Origin: Favolaschia claudopus | Taxonomy: Eukaryota; Basidiomycota; Agaricomycetes; Agaricales; Mycenaceae | Reading direction: 5' to 3' | Assembly: GCA_037176885.1 (NCBI GenBank) | Contig: JAWWNJ010000003.1 | Location: forward strand, 2,542,001 to 2,606,000 | DNA: 64,000 nucleotides | Shown: positions 33,297 through 45,446 of the stretch, one piece after another | Layout of the letters: each line of letters starts with the position of its first letter | How positions within the stretch are numbered: the stretch's first letter is position 1 | The notes under the pieces: model-generated | What the model was told of the DNA's origin: nothing | The model's database searches: none | The model's input: only the letters and a program-made list of their open reading frames with translations | Position numbers and translations under genes: made by a program

Positions 33297-35443
33297 TTAT
33301 TTATCAGATAGATCTTCTTGAATTGAATCAGTACGATCGCGAAACCACCGTGCCTCCAAGGGTCGAAGCACACAGTACACAGCACTGGCAGTAAAAAGGC
33401 CAATCCACAAACCAATATCCCCGGTGCCTTTAGCAATCGGGCCGACATAGAAAGTTTGAGCCATGCAGGGGACGACGAAACCCATTGCCGCGAACAAAGA
33501 TAGGACCGCAGCGAAGCCCGAGGGCAGTTTTCGCGCGTTATCCCAGTGCTCTACTTCATAGTTCGCGAAGTCCCTGCGTCGGAAGACGAGGTGTTCGGTC
33601 AATACCACGCCAGCGAATGCCGCAGACCAGTAGCCGACTATGTCTGTTGAAGAGTGAGCAAAAGGGAAATATAATGAAATTGAGTTGCGTGCCAATACAA
33701 GCCACAATAACGTTGTAGAACCGGGTACGGCCGACTATGGCTAGAGGAATGGCACTGGAAGGGCTGGACGTGAATAATTTGAGTGGTGGTCGAACCCATT
33801 TACTTACACTCCGGTGGCAATAATAGCATAAATATAGCGAGGCACCCTTGCGAATATCTTGCTCACGCACATCAGGCTAATTCCTGAGTAACAAACCCTA
33901 TAAACTTCCGTGAAAAAAATGAGTTATGGAACATACCACAGGAATACATCACTGGCGTTGTTTGTGAGGACATTCCTAATGCCATGAGCACCAAAAGAAA
34001 TTTCCCAAACCCGCCGACAGGCTCCAATACCGCAGCTGTCAAGCCACCAATATCGTTCCCATTATCGTATCCCGCAGCCCATGATGGAATGCTCGGGACA
34101 GCTGCGGCGAAAGCAGCGCCAAAGATCTCCGTCCCAAGCTAAACCATCGCTCGCCTCAGATTATCTAGAAGAATAACCACTGGGAATGATGTGTCCTTAC
34201 CGTCGGAAGGAGGATACCTAGATAAGTGTACAGGAAGATTCTTGTGCTATTTGAGGCGTCAGCTATTTCCATCTTCCGATGAAGCAGGCATACATACCTG
34301 GAAGCATTGGGACTGTGATAGACACCATAATCCGGCGTCATATTGCACCAAGCCACCCCGGATCCGGCTAATGTGGCGGCGAAAGAAAGGATGGCTGAGG
34401 CGCTTGGCGCCGGATACGACTCTGAGGCGGTCGTAAGGTGCTTTCCTCCCACACCGAGCATTATGCAGATGCCGATTAGGCTCGGGATCCACGCGATGGC
34501 TCCAAACCTTTGAGAAGAGACTAGCTTAGAGAACAACTTGAACGCAGCTAAGGGGCGACGTACCAGTGTAATACCCGATATCCAGAAAAGCTAACCTGGG
34601 CGCTACTGTTCAGTGAAGCCGAAGCGGGTGGGGTGGTTGCTTACAGCCAGAGAAATGAGTGCAATGATCACAATCCCGATGTCGATGGTGAGCTTGTGCG
34701 ATACATGGGCAAGTAATTGCCCTCCGATGATGGTGTTGAAGAAAAGGTATACCATCATTGCAATTACATTGAGGAAGCTTGGGATAGCCACGCCATAGGG
34801 CCTTCCTGATATTGAGTCGAGAATTGGAGGGTGTAATGCGCTTGCTTACCCCCAAGAAAAGCGACTGGCACGGCGATAAGCTTCATCATGCGAGCAGCGA
34901 GCGGGAACGTCAACTCTAAGAACTCACGCATATACCATGCACCGCGTGCCCACTTTGGGCCCAAAGATAGCGCTGCGAGTTCAGAGCATTGAATATCATC
35001 CAGAATAAAGATGAGTGGAACTTGCAAATAGCCTGGTATCATGATCCACCTATGCAATACAATGTTAGCCATGGCCCTGAGCGAGCGATTCGAGTGTAAC
35101 GCACAGAGCATTTACGATAAGTATCACCGCCGTCGACGCCACGAATGATAGGTTGAAGACGACAGGTCCGCCTGCACCGACAACGACTCTATACGATGCT
35201 CAATGTATCATCCATACTGCTTCAGTCGAAGGCATATACGCGGAGAGATTCGTCGTAGCCGAGAACCACATGAGAAAGAGCTGATAGCTGCGCGTATCTG
35301 TCCGCTTATCCTTGGGAATGGGGTCGATACTGGGTATCTGGTTTGGGACGACGAGTACTCTGAGAAAAACGGAAGACAAACCCGTGCGTCTCAACGCCCC
35401 AGTTCCGGAGAAATTGTGTGAGCCGTTTCTCGGGAGTGGTCAT
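33297..35443 (-). CDS. NCS1-family purine-cytosine permease (Fcy2-like)
   Basis: The ATG at 35441-35443 gives MTTPEKRLTQFLRNWGVETH. A 52-nt intron then restores GIDPIPKDKRTDTRSYQLF, the signature N-terminus of the fungal purine-cytosine permease branch (G-[IV]-E-x-x-G-I-x-P-x-x-x-x-x-R-T-D). Later exons give FLMWFSATTNLSA, AIFGPKVGTRCMV and, across an intron starting gtgagt, ARFSWGPYGVAIPSFLNVI, then GGQLLAHVS, LTIDIGIVIIALISL and AWCNMTPDYGVYHS. The last helices have GYWSAAFAGVVLTEHLVFRR, and the tail is DRTDSIQEDLSDK. About twelve helices are expected. The protein imports cytosine and/or purines with protons at the plasma membrane. About ten introns; the N-terminal cytosolic part is shorter than in yeast Fcy2. 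Confidence 0.88.
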
Positions 35444-35630
35444 GGTAGTGAGTGAGTGAGTAGGAAAACGAAGAGCGTCGTGGTTAATTCGAGCTTTGAC
35501 GTACGTGGTAAGCTTCCGACCCTTCTCAGCTCACGGTGCGCCAAGTGAGTTGATAGTGCAAAGAATTGTGATGATTAAAAATACACATGCATGCATACCG
35601 GGACAAGAAAATACAAAAGTCGTCGCGTCA

Positions 35631-36139
35631 TCACCTCCGCCTTGTTCGTGACATTATTGGCGTAGGACTGGTCAATTTGCTGATTCGTTCCATAACATGC
35701 TTTGCGAGAAATACAGTCTCGCTCTCCTCCTCATAGGTCTTGTGACCGTCGTCGATAAGCTCCAGGATATGGACATCAGCAGGATGAAAAGTCCTGCACT
35801 CTAAGTAGCGGAAAATATGAATAAATTCATGTCTGCAGAAAAGGTTAGCTTGTGCAACAAAGAGAACAAAGAGAACATAGAGCCACGGTACCTAAATATC
35901 TTCACATCGACAGTGGTGAGAGCAGAGGCTGGGGTGCCCAATGAGACTATGGGATAATTTGATCAATGACTCGAAGGACGTTACAAGCAAGGAAACAAAC
36001 CTTGTACCAGCTTTACTGAACCATTCACTCTAGCAAGAGCGAATTGACCGTCGTCGATGGCTGGTCGTGCGTAGCTGACGGTGGGGCCAGCCCCAAGAGC
36101 AGTTTGGTAGGGGTATGGTGGGGGGTAGGCGAGCGTCAT
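35631..36139 (-). CDS. Small protein of unknown function
   Basis: The ATG at 36137-36139 starts MTLAYPPPYPYQTALGAGP; two introns (gtttgt...catag and gtaccg...tgcag) join it to VSLGTPASALTTVDVKIF and RHEFIHIFRYLECRTFHPAD, ending ISKLTSPTPIMSRTRRR with the stop at 35631-35633. In-frame sequence continues upstream to about 36241 without a better ATG, so an additional 5' exon is possible. The HEFIH string could suggest a metal site (HExxH), but nothing else supports a zinc protease, and I do not recognise the family. It lies between the permease and a short plus-strand gene. Confidence 0.5.
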
Positions 36140-36687
36140 GTTGGTGGCGCACAAAGACGACGACGTAAAATTTATATCGAGTTGTGCAACGCCTACTGCG
36201 GTTGTGCTGTAACTCCACTTGGTCCGACACACCAGGGACACGAGGCAATTGAAAAAAGTGAGCTGTCGATCTATAGGTCCCCGTTTCGCTTTTTATTGGC
36301 CGCACATCTTTCCCCCGGTGACCGGGAGGAGGAGACCAGACTCAGACGGAGCCTGTCTTCTCTTCCAAGATGTCTTGAGTTCGGTCCCAGGGCGGAAGGA
36401 AGCTGGAAGAAGACAAAGAACAAATTGACAAATGCGGCCAACTCCTGCCTGATTCCGTACGCTTCACAGCTTCGCGGACACAAACTGGGGTCTGTGGAAG
36501 CCTAGTCTCCCAAAGCTATCTCCGCTTGGTCCCGGTGATATTTCCGTCTCTAACCTGACGACCAGAACTCCAAAGCAACGCCTTTGTCGTTGGAAATCTC
36601 AACAAAAAAAAACTCATCAAATTCAAGGCAGCAGTTGACCTCGTCAGAGTCGTCACTAATGACGATTATCCACTCAAGTCGAGCTAG
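36140..36687. other. Intergenic / possible 5' exons of neighbours
   Basis: 0.55 kb with frames on both strands up to 150 codons that do not show a family signature. Confidence 0.35.
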
Positions 36688-37152
36688 ATGGATACAATAG
36701 AAATGCAATCAGATAGCAACGAAGACTCTGAATCCGAGCTCGGCAAACTAGCTTTGAGCCTTCGACAGACTATCAGTGTTCGCAATCTGAGTCGCTCCGA
36801 ATCTCCGAGACTAGGTATAAAGCCTCGCTTCAAGTTGACGGTCTCGCTCGGGAAGCTGTCGAGACAGCGGTCTAGGTTTTGGTAGGCTGAATCTTAATTT
36901 TCAAGTTATTTCACCAAATAACGACTTGCCCTCAAGGCCCAAGAAAAACCAATCTTTCAGTCGGACCCGCCTTGATCGATATATGGACAAATCTAAGCGA
37001 CGAATCCGGACGCTGTCAATGCAGGGTCGGAAAAATGAATTGAACGACGTCGCTCGGAATCTTCCCGGCTACCGGTTCTCTGTATGTGCACGAAATCTAC
37101 TGTTGATTCATTCAATATTCATGACAGTCGGTGACCCGGAACTCAACGAGAT
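36688..37152 (+). CDS. Hypothetical basic protein, weakly supported
   Basis: An ATG at 36688 opens MDTIEMQSDSNEDSESELGK, Ser/Glu-rich, then LSRSESPRLGIKPRFKL. A gtaggc...tcaag intron joins it to WPKKNQSFSRTRLDRYMDKS and on to NLPGYRFS. After a second intron the frame ends SVTRNSTR at 37152; an alternative donor four bases later would continue to 37257. No domain is seen. On the opposite strand at 37112-37340 the sequence also reads like protein (SVNATVPANENIQVRVTAGG), so one of the two strands is misleading. Confidence 0.35.
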
Positions 37153-37530
37153 AATTGCCGGCCCCAGCAGCTTCAAAGTTCAACCTGGCGACTGTCCTAT
37201 GATCAGAACTCTGAAGTCGTGTGTCCGCAAGGCCTCCTTCTGTGTGTTCGAAAAATAGATTCGGCCGATATGTTATGCTTTGGCCGCCGGCGGTGACACG
37301 AACTTGAATATTTTCATTGGCCGGAACCGTTGCGTTCACAGATATCCAACTCTCGAGCCGCGGAAGAAGACATGGGCATTGTTGAGCTTTGCCGCCGACA
37401 TTTCTGATCTGAAAATGACGATAAGTGTATTGATTGGTTCTCTTGATAAGACAGAGTAGTTGAACAAACGAAACACAGCGAGATGCGGATGATGGCCTGA
37501 ATCCAAAATTCCAAAGCAGAGTGTCGTGCA
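37153..37530. other. Unassigned; opposite-strand protein-like stretch
   Basis: Minus-strand reading from about 37400 to 37112 gives a beta-rich, extracellular-looking segment (GGQSITYRPNLFFEHTEGGL, NFEAAGAGNYLVEFRVTD) with a stop at 37112. No start or upstream exon was found, and it lies just beyond the stop of the carboxylesterase. It may be a decayed domain or a short gene. Confidence 0.35.
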
Positions 37531-39726
37531 TCAAACCCTAACGTCCAAAAACTGATTCCACAAACGATCGCAAGGGGAATCCTTCAAAGATTCCTCAGTT
37601 CAGTCAATAGCACAGGAGAAAATATAGTACGCACAAGTGAGTTGCTTCCCGCAGCTTGAACGACGTTCGAAAGCGCGACGTTGGAATTATAAGCAAGTTT
37701 GGCCAAAGTAGACGTTGTATTTCCGGGAACATATTTGGGCCAATTTGGTGCAGGCGCCACTGCGGGATTCCGAGCAAAGTTACCGACTATCGTCTGCATT
37801 GTCGATGAGAGGGTCTTCTCCGCCGCAGTTGCAGTCGATGAATTGTAGGTTCCGAATATTTCCGGAACTGCTCACAGTTTAGTAAGTACATTTATGGCGA
37901 TTCAATAGAAGAGCGAGGAAAGAACACCGACTCTCTGAGGAATGCCACGCGCCAGCATTGGGGAAAAGCTGGAGATCCGCGAACACCGGACCTATCGAGA
38001 GTGTTAGTGGTCACTTCAACTACTAATACACAGAAGAATTCCGTACCGTACGCATACCGGTATACATTCGCAATCCCCGCACCCACCCCCGCGCCACCCC
38101 AGAGTTCCGCAGGGCTATCATACGAAATCATGGATTAGAAATCAACATACAGTAGACGAAGTGCATAAAATGCCAACCAAAGGAACACAAAGTCCCGAAT
38201 CAAGTCCGCGATAATAGCATTGTCGCTCAAACCAGATGCATACAGCGCACGCACTTGATTTGCTGTCACAAGGTTGCCGAAATTGGCGGTTAAATAGGCT
38301 TGGAGATTGTTCTGGTTGAGCGCGAAGAGGGTTCCGTCGTCCTGAGTATGGCCTAGCATGAACGGTACTCTTGAGGTCTGTCCGTTTCGGATCATTTGTA
38401 GAGGGTCCGAGAATACAGTAACGCTATTATAATTCATTGAAGAGTTTGCTTTACATCAGACCGGATAAGAAAGAAATAAAATTCAACGTACCTGTCGACA
38501 AGGCTAGTCCAAGTACCGCTGGAGGCTCCGTTGGTGTAAGTTCGGATAGTCGACGCAGAGACCGCTCGGAGACACGCGAGTCGTGCTGCGCCTGGAGATT
38601 GTCTGCATCCAAGTGCGGTGGCCATTGCGTTGAAACTGGTGAATGTCGGAGTGGGATTCTTTGACACTACGGTTCCCGAAAGCATTATGGCGCCTCGGAA
38701 AGGCGCGGTGCCAGGAGCATGCCGCACGTATGCGGCAGCCACCGATGCAGCCCCCGCAGATTGTCCCTGACAATTTGCTTTCGATTGAAAATTGTGAAAG
38801 CAACGGCTGAAATCACTGGCGTACCATAATGGTTACTTTGCTGGGATCCCCGCCAAATTTCGCTATGTTCTGTTGAACCCACTGCAGCGCAAGATCTGCA
38901 GCGGAATTGATTGATATTAAAGAAGGTATGTTTTATAGACAAACCACGTACCCTGGTCGAGGAATCCGAGATTATTCTGTGCCAAAGGAAGATCAGGACT
39001 CTCGGGGAATCCAAAGACATTGGTGCGGTAGTTGAATGTGACAACGACAACGCTTTGATTTGAAGCTAGCGAGGCTCCGTCATACTCGGCAATCCAGGCG
39101 GTTCCGAAGGCTAACGCTCTGTATATATATAAGAAATAACATTTGGGCAATGCAAAGTCTCAGCTAACTCACCCACCGTAGATCCACACCACGACCGGCA
39201 GTCCCGACCCAGCTGGCGCGGGAGCCCACACATTACTATTGGAGGATTTGAGAAATAATCAATAGGGTCAATAGAGAAAGAATTGTCACAGGAAAAGACA
39301 ATCTTCGTTTTCTGGTGGCGGAGGCGTGTTGAACAGTCTCTGGTTTATAGCCGCGACAGCGAAAGGAAATTGTTGGACACAAGAGGGCCCCAGCGTTGTT
39401 GCGTTCTGCGCGGCGCTCGACGTGAACGCCACAGGAGGTGCCCAGCGTAAATTCCCTGTTGGTGATTGTCCGAATCGCTGAAATGAAGGTGGGTTTCCTC
39501 AGAGGAACTCGAATGGAATTTCGCGTACGACGCCCTTGAACATCATCACTTGTTGTGGGATTATCAGTTCAGCTCGCGGAATCAAACGAGGATTGAACTG
39601 GAACTAACATCCATCCTGCTGTGTTCCTTGCAGCACACCAGACGTCGTGGAAACCGAGACGGTCGCCGCTTGGACATAGCAAGCCTGGAAAGCGAGAGCG
39701 AGAGCTAGCTTGTAGATCGAACGCAT
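37531..39726 (-). CDS. Secreted type-B carboxylesterase/lipase
   Basis: The ATG at 39724-39726 begins signal peptide MRSIYKLALALAFQACYVQA. Exons then read VSVSTTSGVLQGTQQ, FKGVRFGQSPTGNLRWAPP, ALAFGTAWIAEYDGASLA, VVVVTFNYRTNVFGFPESPD, LAQNNLGFLDQ and WVQQNIAKFGGDPSKVTIMG. The nucleophile elbow is GQSAG. The acidic member is probably in GHTQDDGTLF and the His in NAGAWHSSE. The C-terminus is LWNQFLDVRV, stop 37531-37533. The family is alpha/beta-hydrolase, carboxylesterase type B; fungal members cleave acyl esters such as lipids or sterol esters outside the cell. At least nine introns. The second exon (around 39540-39560) is short, and its borders are inferred from the family pattern F-x-G-[IV]. 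Confidence 0.88.
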
Positions 39727-40397
39727 CCTGAGAATGAGTTGTGTTGCCACTCCACGGATAGGCCTTCGTCCATTTAAGCAGAATTAAGCGGTGACCCCTT
39801 AGCGTTGAAGCACCAGGAACACTCTTCGTCGACGGAAATGACGGATCTTCTGGAACCTGAAAAACAGATGTGTTTTGCAGGCTGACCGGATTTTGTGACC
39901 ACATGAATGAACTGGTGACTCGATTCGCTGGTATTCGATCTCATTCGATGATGACAGACCTCGGAGAGAGAACGCGCCTCCCGCTTCAACGGCGTTGACT
40001 GACCATGGGAAGGGTCCGGTTAACCAGTGCCCGATGAGCTAACGAGACAAAGAATTGATCCAACGAGATCCAACGCGAACGCTTGTGCGCAGGCGCCACT
40101 CGGAATACAGGTTTAGCGCGGAGAAGGTCCCGGAACATATGTAAATGCGCAGAAGATGAGAGAAGATGTTGAGATTCGCAAAAGCATCCGTGGCCGGTAA
40201 ACCCCGAACGATCTTCCCAGCTGATCGCATTGATAAGATTAGATAGTGAACATTCAATTTCAACCAAAGTTTCAATTCCTAACCGTACACAGGATGGTAG
40301 CTCGAGAAATTGGGCAACACTCGTAAAAATCCGGCATAGGGTCTATAATTTCTTGGCTTGAAAAATTCACAAGCTTACTGTAGATCTAGATGACGGG
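39727..40397. other. Intergenic, no gene assigned
   Basis: 0.67 kb between two minus-strand genes; only short frames without domains. Confidence 0.45.
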
Positions 40398-41486
40398 TCA
40401 CAAAGAAGCACTACCGAACGTTTGCGCAATCTCCTCTTTGGCCTCTGCCCATGCTGGTCTAGGGATACGGAAACCATTGTTGACTGTTGCATACATGATG
40501 TCTCCCATTCGTGAGACCGGCTTCAATTTTTTCTGGATCGACAAACCCTTTTTCGTTCAAGACGGCCTTGCGAACATGAATATACTTGACTGTCCCGATG
40601 ATGAGATTGGCGGCCGTTGTACCATCCGCTTTGGGAATTTCCACTATTTGAAGGACCTAGACAGAGTTCTCCGTCATGAAGATGTTGGGGATGAGGTTGT
40701 TAAGTAACTAGACACTAACCTCGCATTCCATAGAAAACGCTGACTCTTTCACTCGAGCGGGTCTAACCGAGACCTACATCGAGAACCTGAATTCATGCGA
40801 ACCGCTGAAGTTAAATGAAGACCAACGCTTGGCTCCTTCGTTAATCCGCTGAGGGTCCATTCGCTGACTCCCGGAGGTGCATCGATCGAGCAGCTATTAG
40901 CTTGTGCAATCCAGGGCTCGCTGATGATATTGACAGTGAAGCCTTTAGTCGCTTTGATATTAGCCGTTGTGTCCTTTTCTCTGGGTGTGTTCGAACAAGA
41001 TATAGAGATGACGCATGGGTTTGGGGAAACCTGGAAAACAAGCCGCCCAATATTTGCTTTCAATTCTAGATCGCGAAGAAATGACTGACCTGATTGAACC
41101 AGCTGAATACATAGTAAAATGAGCACATATTGTCATTTGTCAGGCTGTCAGGAGACAAGTAGAGATTTACCTGAATGGAGCTATATTCTCAGAGCCGTCT
41201 TCAGCAACTGTCGAAACAAAAGCGATGGGCCGAGGGACGATGCCAGAGATGCATAGTCCGTAAACATATCTGATTCCGCTTCACAAATTGGAAGGAGGTC
41301 AAGAATGAGCGACAAGTACCTCGGATCTGCTTCTGTAGGAACTACAGTCTTCCAACCCTCCTTTTCTTCCTCTTCCCAGGTTTTTCCCAGCTTCGTGGAG
41401 GTAACCGACTGTCCATATGTCCACGAAGGATCCGGAGGTTGAGACAGTTTGAATCCAGCAGTTTCGAACGAGGGAGGAGTGCTCAT
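40398..41486 (-). CDS. FMN-binding flavoprotein, flavin-reductase-like (DIM6/NTAB type)
   Basis: Starts at 41484-41486 (MSTPPSFETAGFKLSQPPDP). Exons give YVYGLCISGIVPRPIAFVST, DGSENIAPF, SWFNQ, VSPNPCVISISCSNTPREKD, TANIKATKGFTVNIISEPWI, APPGVSEWTLSGLTKEPSV, VEIPKADGTTAANLIIGTVK and, in another frame, PVSRMGDIMYATVNNGFRIP up to AKEEIAQTFGSASL (stop 40398). This is the FMN-binding split-barrel family; relatives reduce flavin or serve as oxygenase partners, and the substrate here is unknown. A run of six T on the plus strand (40527-40532, coding A6) puts the C-terminal 40 residues out of frame by one base. With five T the family motif E-K-[IL]-K-P-V would read through. Confidence 0.85.
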
Positions 41487-41809
41487 GGTAGACGATGATC
41501 CCTGAGTCCCACGAAAGTTATTATATATATGGTGGTGGTTCGGGAGGTCTCCGGCGGCGACCCGGGCTCGAAGTTTATCATCATGGTAGAACTGAAATAA
41601 AACCCGAACACCCCACGTCACCACCGCCGACAAGTTACTGATGTGTTGTGTGAGGGCTGGAAATAGCGTGCGCCCCACTTAATTTGAGGGTCCAATAGAA
41701 TTTTGCGTATTTGTGGTTTTGGGATGGCGGGACGATTGTCCGTTGAATCAGAGTTGATTTCCCGATTTGGAACCTTCCTAAAACGGAAACGCGCCTGACC
41801 TCTCGCTGC
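41487..41809. promoter_or_regulatory. Shared divergent promoter
   Basis: 323 bp separate the start codons of the flavoprotein (minus) and Xaa-Pro aminopeptidase (plus). A tatatata tract lies at 41522-41529, about 40 bp from the flavoprotein start. Co-regulation is only a possibility. Confidence 0.35.
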
Positions 41810-44806
41810 ATGCTCGCTCGTCGGCTTCGGCATCTCGCTCGATCTTTTGCTTCTCCGTCGACGTACACTTCTCAGCACGCCACTCACCCCGCATTTACTC
41901 GACGCTTCGTAATGGGTGCTGGAACGCAGACAATCGACACGTCGCAACGGCTAGAGACTCTCCGGAAATTGCTGGCTCAGGAACAGGTTCATGCATTTGT
42001 TGTTCCGAGCGAAGACCAGCGTAGGTTTCGTACGATGTGCTTTGGATCACTTCTGATTCAGAGTCGTGAAGACTTCAGTGAATATCTTGCCGAATGCGAC
42101 GAACGAAGGGCTTTCATTTCGGGTTTCAATGGTTCTGCAGGTTTGCATTGCATTCATCAGGCAGATTTTCGCGTCCTTCATTGGTTTTGTACAGGTTGCG
42201 CGGTTGTCACACCCGATAAAGCATTTTTATTCACGGATGGACGGTATTTCCTTCAGGCGGAACAGCAGTTGGATAAGTGAGTCCAGTTCTCTGCCAAATT
42301 ACGTTCACCAATGACTCCTTTCGTCAGGAATTGGACTCTTATGAAGCAGGGTCTTCCAGGTATCTATCTATCTTTTTTGTGAGGCAATATTCGTGAATGC
42401 AAATCACAGAGGTTCCAACTTGGCAGGAATTCCTGCACAAGGTACGCTTTCTTTGTATGCAGAAAAACCCACACAGAAACCACTCGGCCAGAAAATCGAT
42501 CCCAACTCCCGGATAGGAATCGATTCCACCTTACTTTCTGCCTGTCTGTGCCTCTAGCATCACTCCTATATCAATTTCCGCTCACTTGCTCGTTCAGCGG
42601 ACGCCGAGAATCTGAAAAAAGCGCTGCAGCCCCGGGGATCACAGCTCGTCTCTCTCAGCAAAAACCCCGTTGACTCCGTATGGGCTCAGGACCGACCTCC
42701 CAGGCCAACGAGCCAGGTCTTTTCCCTGGACGTCAAATATTCAGGTGAATCCCACCTGGATAAAATCAAGAGGCTTCGCGAAGAAATTGCAAAGAAGGAC
42801 GGCAAAGCGATGGTTGTTACCATGTTGGATGAAGTTGCTTGGTTGTTCAACTTGCGGGGCGCCGACATTGCTTACAATCCGGTGTTCTTTGCTTATGCGA
42901 CGATCACGCCGGAACGGGCTACTCTTTTCATCAATCCTAAGCAGCTCGATGATAAGGCTCGTAGTAGCTTGGGAGACAGTGTGGGGGTTCAAGATTACAC
43001 CACGTTCTTCGATCAACTCAAGGGACTGACGAAGGAATTGAACTTGAGCGGTGATCAAGTGAGTCTCGAGCACTGTACTGCTCATCATGCTCATTTTGGG
43101 TGCAGAAAGTTTTGCTCGGAGACAAGTCTAGCCTCGCAGTAGCTGAAGCCATCGGCGAGGTCAGCCTTATCCTTATCCTTCTCCTATGATGCAATGTAGC
43201 CCTCATGATTCTATAGGGGAAATATGCTCTCGTCCCGTCTTTGGTCGCGGAGCTGAAATCCGTGAAAAACGACACTGAATTGGAAGGTTTCCGGCAATGC
43301 CATATTCGCGATGGAGCTGCTTTAGCACGTTACTTTGCTTGGCTGGAAGAACAGCTTGTTTCAGGCGTTGAGGTCAACGAAAGTCAAGCAGCTGATAAAC
43401 TCGAGCAGTTCAGATCGTAAGCCGTTTATCGATGATCTATCTATCTTCTTCATGCTTCGGGAAGGGAGCTTGATCTTTTCCGTGGATTGTCGTTCCCCAC
43501 AATATCGTCTACTGGCCCTAATGGCGGTATGTGATTCCCTCCGTGACGAAATGTACTTTCGAATACGATTTTATTCCACAGCGATCATTCATTATCAACC
43601 TGATGCCAACGATTGTGCCGTTGTTAAGAAAGAACAAGTTCGTTATTCGTTTGACCTGTGTATCTCAGCATCTGACCTTTTCATTAGATATATCTTTGCG
43701 ACTCTGGAGGCGAGTGGGACACATAGGCTAGCCAAGCACTTTGTATACATAACTGATCCCTGAACAGCTCAATTCTACGATGGTACTACTGATGTGACCA
43801 GAACTTGGGTGCGATCAATATGAAATCTCATACTGGACCCACTGACTTGTTTCGTCGTGTAGCACTTTGGCACACCAACCGCGCAAGAGAAAAGAGCATT
43901 CACTCGTGTCTTGCAAGGACACATTGCTATTGACACTGCTATTTTCCCCACCGGAACCACCGGTCAGTTCTGAACATGAACACTGCCTTGAGAGAGAAAT
44001 ATTGACTGATTCATCCTCACATCAGGATACCTCATGTGCCAGCTTTTTGATGCTCTTGTTGTTCGGCCTCTAACTGTAGTATCAGCGATGCGTTTGCAAG
44101 AAGGGCCTTGTGGAAAGATGGATTAGGTTCGAATATTTTCCTCTTCCGTCCAACTGAATTTCGACGAACATTTTCCAGATTATCGGTGAGTTGGTTGAGA
44201 TGGTTCGTGTTTCAAAATATCTCAAAGACCCCAGCCACGGCACTGGTCACGGTGTTGGTCATTATCTCAATGTGCATGAAGGTACGAGAGATGGTTTTGA
44301 CATGAATGTCTGACGACCTGGAATAATCAGGCCCGCATGGAATGGGAGTCAGAATCGGTAACTCGACTCGCTGTTCTGAGGTCACTGATTGGAACTTACC
44401 TAACTTTGCAGCGTACAACTCGACACCGCTCAAGCCCGGGATGACCGTGTCCAACGAACCAGGATACTACGCCGACGGAAGCTTTGGTATTCGCATCGAA
44501 AGCATAGTTCTCGTCCGCAAAGTGAACACCGCGAACAATTTCGGTGACAAGGGATATTTAGGTTTTGAACGGGTCACCATGTAAGCATCGACCTTGTTCG
44601 ACGCTAAAGAGATTGGTAGTTAGTTGACATCCTTGCTATTTAGGTGCCCGATCCAGACGAAGCTAATTGATATGAGCCTCTTCAGCTCGGAAGAAGTGCG
44701 CTGGATGAACGAGTATCATGCCGAAGTGTTTGAAAAAGTTTCTCCCTTGTTGAAGGATGATCAAAGGGCTCTGGAGTGGCTGAAGAGGGAATGCGCTGCT
44801 ATCTAG
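41810..44806 (+). CDS. Xaa-Pro aminopeptidase P (M24B)
   Basis: Starts at 41810 with a basic, Ser/Thr-rich leader ([20 protein letters not shown]) ahead of the usual cytosolic start [20 protein letters not shown]. Then [73 protein letters not shown], and the catalytic pita-bread domain: DGTTDVTRT (two metal Asp), [16 protein letters not shown] (His), VSNEPGYY (Glu), IRIESIVLV (Glu). It ends [11 protein letters not shown]. The enzyme removes N-terminal residues preceding proline using two Mn ions. About 14 introns; the one at 43710-43767 must start with GC (GC-AG) to keep LCDSGAQF in frame. The leader may send one isoform to mitochondria, with a second start at the internal ATG near 41912. Confidence 0.95.
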
Positions 44807-45446
44807 TTTCCGTATATAGGCTATAAATGTTAAGCGTGCTTGAGCTTTCTGGGCCCATGTTTGCAGTGTCTTTGCTCAGAGAAGATCTGGTAACGGCATG
44901 ATTCCAAATTGGGACACACTACGCCTCCGTCCTGATAAGGCAATTTTCGTATGGGGTCGGAAATGAAGCCGTTCAAAAAAATCGAGTCGAAATCTAAATT
45001 GTAATCATCTTAGGGAGAACTATGATGTCCCATATGAATGCCAAGTATGTGCCGCCCCGAGCGAGCCTTAATTCCAGCAGGGTAATTTGACAGGCTGACT
45101 CGGAGGCTCGATCGAGCAAGCAATGAGCTGATATACGTCAGACGGTTATAAAACATAAAATAAGATCAAAGTTGAATATTCCCAAGAAGTTGAGAGCAGC
45201 ACACTGCATTGTCCAGCCACGGCAATTTTGAAGTAATTCTACTGAATAGGTGTAGGGCATGTAAAATCGATTCACTGTAACCCGCTGCGTAGTCTACTAG
45301 CAAGCAGCAGAGCGAAGGTGCGGCTGAATGGGAGGTTCGAGCTCGAAGTGGGTAGCTCGCCCGGTCGTTATCGATTGGAATTCTGAGATTTATTTTACGT
45401 AAAGCATGCAAAAAAGTATCCCAGATTTAGCCCACCTGCTCATAGC
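44807..45446. other. Intergenic between convergent genes
   Basis: 0.64 kb; no coding evidence. Confidence 0.5.

Noticed and set aside
35631..36139. Zinc metalloprotease based on HEFIH
   Set aside because: The motif stands alone: no third ligand, propeptide or family pattern.
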